The notes below the pieces were generated by a model that saw only the letters and a list, made by a program, of their open reading frames with translations, did not search any database and had not been told where the DNA came from. A DNA stretch of 64,000 nucleotides from Ignavibacteria bacterium (GTDB taxonomy: Bacteria > Bacteroidota > Ignavibacteria > Tepidaquicellales > Tepidaquicellaceae), in contig JADJTX010000059.1 in the NCBI GenBank assembly GCA_016710985.1, positions 1-64,000 on the forward strand, given 5' to 3'. The position numbers and the translations under genes were made by a program. Positions 9,871 through 19,043 of the stretch are shown in pieces. Position 1 is the first letter of the stretch. Every line of letters begins with the position of its first letter.

Positions 9871-10135
9871 TTAAAATTTGGAATTTCGGATTTGGGAATT
9901 TTGAGGGAGATATTTTACCACTAAGGCACAAAGGCTCTAAGGGTTTTAGAGAATGAATTTACTGCAGAGATATTTTAAGATTTTGTATAAGTGTTCTTGC
10001 AGTTTGGCAATTATAAGACTTCAAATACCTGTTGAATAAATTGAGTTGTAATATATTAACAATTGTATGGCTCAGCAGAAGATGACAAAAATTGTTCAAT
10101 GCGATCTTCTTTTTAAATTCTAAATCCCAAATTGT
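9871..10135. other. intergenic gap between convergent genes
   Basis: Contains AATTTGGAATTTCGGATTTGG-type repeats near 9875-9898, a TTTTACCACTAAGGCACAAAG dispersed repeat at 9916-9936, and a weak hairpin (AGAAGAT/ATCTTCT) before a T run near 10,078-10,115 that may act as a two-way terminator. No gene seen. Confidence 0.5.
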
Positions 10136-10471
10136 TTAGATTCCGTATCTGAAGATCTTCACTTTCTCTTCGGTAATCAGAGCACTTCCCAGGATATCGC
10201 TTGATTCAAAAAATTTCTTCAGCTCTTCAATTTTATTTTCGGAATCAACTATCTCAATTACAATTGGCAGGTCAGAAGAAATATCAAGCAGGTCTGAAGA
10301 CCTGATTTTGCTTGCTTTGCCGAAACCGGTAATTCCTCTCAGCACAGTGACTCCCGCAAAATGATTTTCACGAAGATACTGAACAAGATAATTATAAAGA
10401 TTTTTGCCTTCATATTTATCGCTCTCACCGATAAAAATTCTGAGTAAAACTGCCGTTGATTCTTTTTGCAT
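10136..10471 (-). CDS. DUF190 family protein
   Basis: A 111-residue small soluble protein of the DUF190 family (PII-like ferredoxin-type fold). Typical motifs are visible: LRIFIGESDKYEGKNLYNYLV at the start and AGVTVLRGITGFGK in the middle. IVIEIVDSENKIEEL and a terminal VKIFRYGI follow. It is the gene directly downstream of crcB (4-base gap), a pairing common in bacteria that suggests a regulatory role for the fluoride channel. Exact function is not established. Confidence 0.88.
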   Translation of the reverse strand: MQKESTAVLLRIFIGESDKYEGKNLYNYLVQYLRENHFAGVTVLRGITGFGKASKIRSSDLLDISSDLPIVIEIVDSENKIEELKKFFESSDILGSALITEEKVKIFRYGI

Positions 10472-10475
10472 AATA

Positions 10476-10850
10476 TTATTTATTTAATAATAATCCAAGC
10501 TCTCTGCCTAAATACACTGCAAGCAGACAAAGAAATACATTAAGAAAAATATTTAATCCGAAATACAGATATTCCGAAAGTTCGGCAAGACGGAAGGATT
10601 CGTATGCGAATGTTGACATGGTAGTAAAAGCGCCAATGAAACCAATTGTAGAAAAATCCCTGAACTCAGCAGAAACATTCTTACCATTCAAAAAACTGTA
10701 AACTATGAATCCCAACAGGAAGCTGCCGCTTACATTTACTATGAGTGTTCCCAGAGGGAAAGATGTGAAATAATTATTGATGAATTTAGCCAGTAGAAAT
10801 CTTGATACTGCTCCGAGAAAGCCTCCGATACCGATGTAGATAATCTGCAT
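10476..10850 (-). CDS. crcB: fluoride ion channel CrcB/FluC
   Basis: A 124-residue membrane protein with four hydrophobic segments. It matches the Fluc dual-topology fluoride channel: GGFLGAVSRFLL at the N-terminus, PLGTLIVNVSGSFLLGF with the conserved Asn in segment 2, and GFIGAFTTMSTFAYESF corresponding to the TTFSTF phenylalanine track (the first Phe of that motif is Met here). Exports toxic fluoride from the cytoplasm. Transcribed with DUF190. No fluoride riboswitch is visible upstream; instead there is a long inverted repeat. Confidence 0.93.
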   Translation of the reverse strand: MQIIYIGIGGFLGAVSRFLLAKFINNYFTSFPLGTLIVNVSGSFLLGFIVYSFLNGKNVSAEFRDFSTIGFIGAFTTMSTFAYESFRLAELSEYLYFGLNIFLNVFLCLLAVYLGRELGLLLNK

Positions 10851-10920
10851 TAGGATTTATTTATTGTCTGAATTAAGATTTACAGGATTAAAGGATTTTA
10901 GGATTACTATATATTAAAGA

Positions 10921-11040
10921 TTCATAAGATTCATAAGATTGGTAAGATTGGTAAGATTGATAAGATTTACAAGATTCGAATACAATCTTACGAATCTTAC
11001 AAATCTTACGAATCTTACTAATTCTTATGAATCTTATGAA
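10921..11040. repeat. long inverted repeat made of 9-bp units (GATTCATAA/TTATGAATC)
   Basis: The left arm (10,921-10,978) is six or seven GATTCATAA/GATTGGTAA units. The right arm (10,984-11,040) is the reverse complement family (TTACGAATC, TTATGAATC). The arms could pair over most of their length with a loop of about 6 bases. It fills the space between the arsC stop and crcB. Confidence 0.8.
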
Positions 11041-11041
11041 G

Positions 11042-11464
11042 CTATTTCAACTTGGTATCATACAAATGTCTGAAAGCTGATCTTATTTCATCACGTACTT
11101 CCCTGTATTCATTGAGAATTTTCTCTTTGCTTCCTTTCGCCTCATACGGATCAACGAAACCTAAATGAAGCCTGTGTTTTACCTTCCCGGTAAAAACAGG
11201 ACAGCTTTCCTTTGCATTATCACAGACAGTGATTACATAATCAAAAGATTTGTCTGCAAATTCAATGACATCTTTCGGATATTGTGAAGAAATATCAATT
11301 CCAATCTCGTTCATTACAAATATAGAATTCGGATTGACTGCCTTAGCGGGTTTTGTTCCGGCGGAGAAAACTTCGAGTTCAGGTCCGAACGATCTGAGGA
11401 AACCCTCCGCCATCTGGCTTCTGCAGGAGTTGCCCGTGCAGAGAATGAGTATTTTTTTATTCAA
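11042..11464 (-). CDS. arsC: arsenate reductase, thioredoxin-coupled (LMW phosphatase fold)
   Basis: Reduces arsenate to arsenite. The 140-residue protein has the phosphatase loop CTGNSCRS (Cys10-x5-Arg) at the N-terminus. Redox cysteines follow in VITVCDNAKESCPVF near residue 80-90, the pair typical of the thioredoxin-linked ArsC class. LHLGFVDPYEAKGSKE carries the conserved Asp-Pro. Start ATG at 11,464. No efflux pump or ArsR is next to it. A plain protein-tyrosine phosphatase is less likely because of the extra Cys pair. Confidence 0.9.
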   Translation of the reverse strand: MNKKILILCTGNSCRSQMAEGFLRSFGPELEVFSAGTKPAKAVNPNSIFVMNEIGIDISSQYPKDVIEFADKSFDYVITVCDNAKESCPVFTGKVKHRLHLGFVDPYEAKGSKEKILNEYREVRDEIRSAFRHLYDTKLK

Positions 11465-11536
11465 GTAATTTTATTTAAAATGTAGTGCAATATAGTAAAA
11501 TTACTTTATTATTAAATTAAAATAATTATTAAATTT

Positions 11537-13034
11537 TTATTTGAGTAAGATCATCCTCTTTGTTTCTGAAAAATCACCTGCTTCAAGTTTGTAAAAATAT
11601 ATCCCGCTTGCCAGTTGATAATTGACAGTTGAGAATTGATAGTTATAATTTCCGCTGTTTTGTTTTTCATTAACAAGTGTTGCGATTTCATTTCCCAATA
11701 CATCAAACACTTTCAAAGTGATAAAACGATTTTCGCTTAACGAATAACTAATAACGGTTTCCGGATTAAAAGGATTAGGATAGTTTTGCCTTAAATAAAA
11801 TTCACCTGCATTTAAATTATTATTTTCAATTTCACTTAAGTTATCGGTCATGTATGATTCCACCAACTCTGTCCTCCCACCTGAAATCTTTTCCCAAACT
11901 GTTTTTATTCTGTAGAAATATGATTGATTAAATATCGGCTGACTGACATCGAACTTTACAATCAGGTTTGTATCTCCGAGATAGAGTTTTTTAAACTGAG
12001 GATTATTGTTGAAAGAGCCGGGTCTGTTAATAAATGTAAAACACAGTGAGTCGGAAAATCTTGATAAAACGCTGAAAGCGCTGAATTGAAAATATATTTC
12101 GTCTGTAATAAACGACATCCATGATCCTTTCCTTGAGAAGATGTTTCCCTGGAACATTCTTCGTGACAACTCCTTTATAATCCTGTCCTGTAAGCATGAA
12201 AATAAGATTATGAGTTGAATTCAGAGTATCATATGAATATGTCAGAAAATCAGTGTTGGCATAAGAGTATGACAGATTACTCTGCGGATTTGGCTGCAGG
12301 AATTCAAATACATTTTCCCAACCCACAGCACCTCCGGAATAATTTTCATAAAATATTCTCTGATTTATTTTTGTAATGTTTCCCTGATACTTTCTGAGAA
12401 AAACTACCCCAAGCTGATTTGCAAAATTTCCTCGGGAAATTACAGGGGTGATGTGATCATTCGTTCCCTCTGATACTAATGTATCATTATTCCAGATTCC
12501 GGTTGAAGTTTTATATTTCCTGAATCTTATAGAATTACCCTGTTTATAGGCCAGATAGAAAAAGTTATTTTCTACAGGTGCTTTATTATTATTCTTAATA
12601 ACAGGATCTGTCTCATCAGATAAAGAGGAATCAAGCAGTGAAGGAGCGGACCAGTTATCTCCAGTCAAAATGGAATAATACAGATCCCAGTTTCCTCTTG
12701 CATTCGACTGCCATACAATCATCCCCTGGTCAATATAAGGATTAATGTTCAACGCGCTATCCGTATTTGTTATTACTATCTCGCTGTCAAAGGAAGAGTA
12801 ACGCGCTTTGCGGACTATGATGTCTGATGAAGTTCCAATGTGTCTTTCATAAACAAGCCAGCAGAAGTCACCGATAGTGTTGATTCTGACGCCAAAGGCA
12901 GGATTCTTATAGTCAAATACGGTTGATGATACCACGGTTTTAACTGAATCAAAAAATTGAATTTGAGAGTGAGTGTTTTTTGCCAAAGTAAAAAAACTGA
13001 GTAACAATATGGAGTAAACAATAATTGTTTTCAT
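11537..13034 (-). CDS. secreted type IX protein, FDYKNP family (copy 1), one frame break
   Basis: Signal peptide at the start (MKTIIVYSILLLSFFTLA), then a beta-rich ectodomain with VFDYKNPAFGVRIN, LNINPYIDQGMIVWQSNARGNWDLYYS and repeated observation-like motifs as in WD40/TolB-like secreted proteins. A shift near 12,100 moves the frame; the rest ends in a type IX sorting domain (LRQNYPNPFNPETVISYSL to DFSETKRMILLK). It is a paralogue of the gene at 16,209-17,749. Within the sorting domain, NYQFSTVNYQL is encoded by the same heptamer repeat seen at 526-647. Substrate or role unknown. Confidence 0.8.
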
Positions 13035-13099
13035 GATTTCATGAGGTTAAGTTTTGATTAAATCAAATGCTCAGTTCAATGTCCAATGTTATCTTAATA

Positions 13100-14038
13100 T
13101 TATTTTAATAAGATCATTCTCTTCGTTTCTGAAAAATCACCCGCCTCAAGTTTATAAAAATATATCCCGCTTGCCAGTTGATAATTGACAGTTGAGAATT
13201 GATAGCTGTAAGTTCCGCTGGTTTGTTTCTCATTTACCAGTGTTGCAATTTCATTTCCCGATACATCATACACTTTCAGAGTGACGAAACGATCTTCGCT
13301 TAGCGAATAAGGAATATCGGTAACAGGATTGAAAGGATTCGGAAAGTTTTGTGATAAGGAAAATTTATCCGGAATTAAATTTTCGTTTTGATGTATAGAT
13401 GTCAGGGCAGTGTCTCCGTAAACAATTCCATCTAAGACACAACCTTTCAATTTATATTCTTCACCGGATCCAAGCTCACAAATTGAGAAGCCCGTAAAAC
13501 CGATACCCTCCACTAAATAATAGTAAGTACCGGCAATTATTGGTCCACTGCATTGAAATTGTCTCCTGTTTCGTACAGAATTAAATATTGTCATCTGATC
13601 AATTCTTTCATACCAGCCATGCGGCTGAATAAAGTTAAGCCGTTCACAGTCAAAATTAGTATTAACAGTACCTGACAAGCTGTCATGTAAAAATTCACTG
13701 TTATTCACAGAGTCATATGCATAAACATTCATAGAATTAGAATCAATTCTTTGATAAGTCCATGAAGGGCTGCCAAACCCAACAAGGTTCCACCAGCCTG
13801 AAAACTGATAGTATGTTTTACCGTTTGGTTTGAGAGTAGTGTTTGAAATATGGACATAATATGTTGCAAGAATTTCATGTGTGTTACAACTGAACCAAAG
13901 GTCATATTTATTGAAGACATAAACATTTCCGACACTTAACGGATAATACTTTGCTGCAGTTGTGTCCCATGCATGTGAATCAACCGATTGAATTAAGATT
14001 ACAAGTACAAATGCAAAGACAATTTTTTTCATTTTCAT
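13100..14038 (-). CDS. secreted type IX protein, YYPLSVGN family (copy 1)
   Basis: Intact 312-residue protein with a signal peptide (MKMKKIVFAFVLVILIQSV). A domain beginning KYYPLSVGNVYVFNKYD and ending GCVLDGIVYGDTALTSI matches the gene at 17,774-18,687. The C-terminal type IX sorting domain (FSLSQNFPNPFNPVTDIPYSL ... DFSETKRMILLK) again contains repeat-encoded YQFSTVNYQLASG, nearly identical in DNA to the gene downstream at 11,537, which suggests recent duplication or gene conversion. Probably a surface or released protein; function unknown. Confidence 0.85.
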   Translation of the reverse strand: MKMKKIVFAFVLVILIQSVDSHAWDTTAAKYYPLSVGNVYVFNKYDLWFSCNTHEILATYYVHISNTTLKPNGKTYYQFSGWWNLVGFGSPSWTYQRIDSNSMNVYAYDSVNNSEFLHDSLSGTVNTNFDCERLNFIQPHGWYERIDQMTIFNSVRNRRQFQCSGPIIAGTYYYLVEGIGFTGFSICELGSGEEYKLKGCVLDGIVYGDTALTSIHQNENLIPDKFSLSQNFPNPFNPVTDIPYSLSEDRFVTLKVYDVSGNEIATLVNEKQTSGTYSYQFSTVNYQLASGIYFYKLEAGDFSETKRMILLK

Positions 14039-14051
14039 GATACCTAAAATT

Positions 14052-16191
14052 TTATTTTAGTAAAATCATTCTCTTAGTTTCTACAAAATCACCCGCTTCC
14101 AGTTTATAAAAATATACACCACTCGGCAAACCTTCACCATTGAAATCAACTTCATAGCTTCCCGGATTTTGCTTTTCATTAACTAAAGTAGCAACTAATT
14201 TTCCAGTCACATCATAAACTTTAAGTGAAACGTGTTTTGTAACCGGTAATTGGTAATTAATGTTAGTATTTGGATTGAATGGATTCGGATAATTTTGCTG
14301 GAGAAAAAATTCCTGTATTATAATATTATTCAGTTTAATGTCACTTATTATTTTTCTGCTCCCTGCTGAACTCAAAATCATACCACCATCTCCCACAATC
14401 CAGCAATTTGTATCGATTGCAGAGATTGATCTGATGTAAAGTGCTGAAATATTTTGTCTAATCCAATCAATTCCGCCATTAGATGTTTTAAACAACAATC
14501 CGGAACGACTTCCCAAATAACCTGTATTTGAATTCAGCATTTTAAATGAAAAAAACCCGTTTCCATTTATTGGATTTGATATCAATTGCCAGGACAAACC
14601 ATGATCAATACTTTTATAAACTTTATTAAAATTGCAGGCATATAGATTTCCAAGATTATCATTACAAGATACATTAAATGAATAATTATTTGTATAAGAT
14701 TGCCAGTTAAGACCTCCATCGCTTGTTATTGAAGTGATATTATTTCCTATCAATGTTCCATTTTGTTCATTAGGAAAATAAACTTGAAAAATTCTATACC
14801 AAGTTTCATCCAAGACTCTTTGAGAAATCCAATTTTCACCACCGTTTGAAGTCTTTTCAACATAAATTCCGTTAGATTTTACTGATATCCATCCGGTACT
14901 TGTATTCATAAAAAACATTTCACCAACCTCACCGGAGGGATTCAAATTCTGTATATTCCAACTATTACCACCGTCCGTTGTTTTATTAATATTATTTGCT
15001 TTGGGAAACCAGCCCGTTAAAGAATTTATAAAATATATATTTTCTAACATCTGTGAGCTGTCATGATATATGAAATTCCAATGTTCACCTTTGTCAGACG
15101 TTTTTAAGATTCCACCGCGGGTAGAAAACAAATTTCCACCTCCAAAGCCAATATATCCTGTATTAGGATCTGGAAAATTAACTGAAAAAAGGTAATCGTT
15201 TGTTAAAGTATTATGCAGGTTTTCCCAGTAATTCCCGGCATTACTGGTTTTATACATTACTCCAAATCCACCAACAATCCAAATATTATCAGAATCTACA
15301 GTAGTTATATAATTTCCATAAAGCATCGTTCCATTCAGGATCCAATCAACCCCTGCATTGGTTGTCTTATAAATATTGCTATCGCTTACACAATAACCTG
15401 TCAATGAATTGGTAAATTTTATATTATTAACATTGATTCCCTGATAATCCCAGCTGATGCCTGAATTTGTAGTTCTCCATAAATATTTTCCCCCAGCCCA
15501 CCCTGTGTTTTCATTTATAAAATAAACTGAATTCATGGGTACACCTGAAGTATTTAATTGATGGGTCCAACTCACTCCCCCATCAGTAGTTATATATATA
15601 TTTGCATTACTTCCAAATTGGGATTTGTACCAACCTACAGCCCATCCTGTACTTGAAATTAATAAAAAAACAAGATGTTGCCGTTAATGAAGAATTGTTA
15701 TTAACACGAAACCAATTTGAACCGCCGTTTGTAGTTTTATATACTTCACCAAAATCAGAGAAGTTGTTATTTGTCGTTGAATATCCTGTATTTTGATCTA
15801 CAAAGAACAATGAACTAAATGCAAAATGTGATGAGTATCCGACAGTATCCCACCTGATTCCAGAATCAGTAGATCTCATAATTTTTTTGTCTGCGGAAAT
15901 AAAAATTGTATAATTATTTGTAACTGCCATAGATGAAATATTTAAGGGAGTCAAATCGTAAGTACTAAGCCCTGCAATTTGAAAATTATAAGACCAATTT
16001 ACTCCTCCATTTGTAGTTTTTGCAAATGTACCTGCATTTCCTACGGCAAACCCGGTTGAATTATTTGCAAATTGTATATGGTTTAAATCATTTCCCTGTG
16101 GCAATGGATTTTGCCAATACCAGTTAGTTTGGGATTTTGAAATAGTTAAAGCAATAAATATATCTAGTATTAGAAATAAATAAAATTTCAT
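14052..16191 (-). CDS. secreted YCF48-like beta-propeller with type IX sorting domain, one frame break
   Basis: Starts with a signal peptide (MKFYLFLILDIFIALTIS) and a typical WYWQNPLPQGNDLNHIQF opening. Many BNR/YCF48-like repeats follow (FAVGNAGTFAKTTNGGVNW, TGYSTTNNN, EVYKTTNGGSNWF, TGWAGGKYLWRTTNSGISW, ILKTSDKGEHWN, LFKTSNGGIDWIRQN). These fold as a beta-propeller. The end is a sorting domain (FLQQNYPNPFNPNTNINYQL ... DFVETKRMILLK). A single break near 15,660 splits it; the two parts join as one protein of about 710 residues. Common as surface adhesin or enzyme-like modules in this phylum. Confidence 0.85.
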
Positions 16192-16208
16192 AACAATAAA
16201 TTTTTATT

Positions 16209-17749
16209 TTAATAATACCATTCTCTTCGTCTCAACAAACTCTCCGCTTCCAGTTTATAAAAATATACACCACTCGGTAAACCTTCCCCGTTGAAATCAA
16301 CTGCATAGCTTCCGGCATTTTGTTTTTCATTAACTAAAGTAATAATCTCTTTCCCCAAATTATTATAAACAACAAGCTTCACATCTGACGCCTGACCTCT
16401 GACATCTGACGGAATTGAATAACTAATAACTGTAACAGGATTGAATGGATTTGGATAGTTTTGTGATAAAGAAAATTTTTCTGCAACAAATGATGCATTC
16501 GAAGATTCTGAGGTCAGATTAGCATCGCGGAATGATTCGATCAATGCAGTCTTTCCGTTTATTTCTTTCTCCCAAAGTATTCTGATCCGGTATGATGTAT
16601 ACGGAGGTCCAAAGACTAATTTTGTACTTGTGTTGACGAACGTTTCAGTATTTGAATCACCCACATAAAATATTCTTGTAAAATAATCAGAATAAAAATT
16701 GGTTATAACAACCTGAGCAGAATCATTTATTTTTCTAATCCACGAGTATAAGGAATAACCGGAAGGGTAATCGGAAGTAATATCTCCATGAGAAGAACCG
16801 GTACCTCCAAAATTATTACCGGTATATCCAATTGACTGATTCCATATAGTATATTCATTAACTTTAAGGGATGCTGAATAAAAGTTCTTTCTGCCGAGCG
16901 TATCATAGTCATAATTCAGAATAGTATAGTTAACGCCGTTAGAAAATCTGATATTGGTTTGTGTATTTTGCTGTGTTATATTCTTAGTGAGTACATTATT
17001 AAATGTGCCGTCAGTATTAACAAAAAATCTCTGATAAGCTATTGAGCTTACATCAGGCTGAGCTTACGGTCATATGCAATGAAAAACTGATTATCATTGT
17101 AAACGGTTTTGGTCATTTCCGAGGAAAAACAATCTAAGGAATCGTTACCTGTTAAATTAACTTCATCTTTCCATACTCCGTTAAAAAAATTTTTAACATA
17201 GATATCACTTCCCCTTTTAAATGTGAGAAGGTAATTTAAAGAATTGTTGTGCCTGTAAGGAACAATGCATGGTTCAGTTTCATTTTCAGTTGTTACTCCA
17301 ACAGCAGTCGGAGTACTCCATGAGACAGAATTATAAAAAGAAATATAAATGTCCCAGTTGCCGTCCCGGTTTGACTGGAAAGCAACCGCGCCCGGACCAT
17401 TTTCAACCTGAGAAAAATCTGTGAAATATGCAACCGCCGGATTAATGTTAAGGGAAGAATTATCCGACAGGTCAGTTTCAGTTCCTAATGTGTTATAGTT
17501 GATGAATCTTACAGAAATGACTGGTTTGCGGGGAGAGCTCCATTTTTCGTAAGCAAGGATGCAGTCTTTAATTGAATAATTAAGAGAGCCGCCGGACTTG
17601 TCGAATTGAGGATTCTTATAATCAAATTCCTGTGATGACAAAAGTACATGTGAAGTGTCCATATTTCCACTTTGTGAAAAACAATTTGTGAACGTGATAA
17701 GAATAAAGCACAAAATAAAAATATCTGCAATAATTTTGTTTGGTTTCAT
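16209..17749 (-). CDS. secreted type IX protein, FDYKNP family (copy 2), frame-broken
   Basis: Paralogue of 11,537-13,034: signal peptide (FILCFILITFTNCFSQ), SSQEFDYKNPQFDKSG, LNINPAVAYFTDF and VAFQSNRDGNWDIYIS line up with copy 1. Breaks near 17,060, near 16,700 and close to the end (about 16,235) are needed to reach the sorting domain FSLSQNYPNPFNPVTVISYSI and a final ETKRMVLLK-like tail. The sorting domain carries SDVRGQASDVK, encoded by repeats of the ATCTGACG type seen at 4093-4138. Role unknown. Confidence 0.75.
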
Positions 17750-17773
17750 GATTAATATAATTAAAATTATTTT

Positions 17774-18687
17774 TTATTTTACAAAGATCATTCTCTTTGT
17801 TTCAAGAAAGTCCCCCGGATTGTAGTTTTATAGAAATAAATCCCGCTGGGCAGATCACTCCCGTCAAACTCGACTACATAATTTCCCGCCGGCTTAATTT
17901 CATTTACTAATAATTTTACTTCTTTCCCGAGAGCATCATACAATTTCAAAGATACAAATCCCAATTTCGAAATCCCAAATTCCAAATTCGTAACAGGATT
18001 GAACGGATTAGGGTAGTTTTGTTCAAGAGAAAATCTTTCCGGAATGGAAGAATTCACAAGTGTGATGTTGGTCAGATTTGTATCACCGTAAATCACACCA
18101 TCTATTCTGCATCCTATAAGATTTGTAAAACCTGTACATGGAGGAGGCTCACCGCTGCAGGAAGAAATTACACCAAAATTTTTAGCATATTCTTTGTATT
18201 CAATTGTAAGTCCGTCATGGTAAAACTCTTTTGTTTCTGAAGTTAAGCCAAAAACACTCTGTACCGATACGGAAATGCATCTTCGGGTTGATAGGTTTTG
18301 ATAAAAGCAACTTATCTGATTTCCCGGTGAAGAGGCAAGGCTATCAATAATTTTATCATTAGCATAAGACCCGCATCCGTTACCCGGTGAGTAAACAAGC
18401 AAATTTCCATTTGATGAATCAATCCTGATAAATTGAGTATTCCAAATCTGAGAATTCCTGATTAAAATATGTTTGAAATACTCCTTACCATTTATGAGAG
18501 AATCCGTTTCGATAGATTCTTTATGAAAAGTCGGCGGAAAGGGGATTGGTGAATAAGTGGTTTTATAATACCAGGCATTACCGGTTCTTAGAGGCAAATA
18601 TTTTACTGAGCCTGTATCCTGTGCAAAACTATAGGAATTAATTATCAGAAATAGAGTAATGAGTAATAAGAAATTTGAGAATTTCAC
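17774..18687 (-). CDS. secreted type IX protein, YYPLSVGN family (copy 2), late frame break
   Basis: Signal peptide (FLLLITLFLIINSYSFA), then VKYLPLRTGNAWYYKTTY and a closing GCRIDGVIYGDTNLTNI that match the gene at 13,100. The sorting domain is FSLEQNYPNPFNPVTNLEFGI ... LPSGIYFYKT. A shift near 17,815 hides the true tail GDFLETKRMIFVK, which ends at TAA 17,774-17,776. Its NLEFGISKLGFVSL segment is encoded by AATTCCAAATTTGGGATTTC-like repeats. It is the promoter-proximal member of the five-gene minus cluster. Confidence 0.8.
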
Positions 18688-19043
18688 ATTTAAATCTCCC
18701 TATTTTTGAATTCAATTTAACCGATCGACATAAAACAATCAGTATAAATACACATCCGTCTAAAACGATAAATGTTTAATTTTGAAATTCAGCTGTTATG
18801 AACAGCCAAGTCTGATCTCTCACAGATGACACGGATTTTCACAGATAAAAACTTAAATTTCTTATTTAAATAATTTTGAACTTCTCGTGTAAACGTTTAG
18901 GTTATTTCTGAGAAAATCTGTGAAATCTGTGAGAGAAAATTTGTTTAATTTATGACTACAAATCTTTAACAATCATTAAAATTTATTCATAATAGAATTG
19001 TAATAGAGAGCAGTCATTTTTATATTTGTTGCTTAAATATTTT
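18688..19043. other. divergent intergenic region with an inverted repeat
   Basis: Separates the minus type IX cluster from proS. Contains an imperfect inverted pair: 18,816-18,846 (TCTCTCACAGATGACACGGA...) and 18,907-18,937 (...AATCTGTGAGAGAA). The proS promoter lies at the right end. No gene seen. Confidence 0.65.
18997..19028 (+). promoter_or_regulatory. Bacteroidetes-type promoter for proS
   Basis: ATTG at 18,997-19,000, a 20-base spacer and TATATTTG at 19,021-19,028 fit the TTTG/TAnnTTTG consensus with one mismatch. It would give a very short leader before ATG 19,044. Confidence 0.55.

Noticed and set aside
10851..11041. Fluoride riboswitch ahead of crcB
   Set aside because: The conserved crcB-motif core is not visible; the region is a repeat-based inverted structure.
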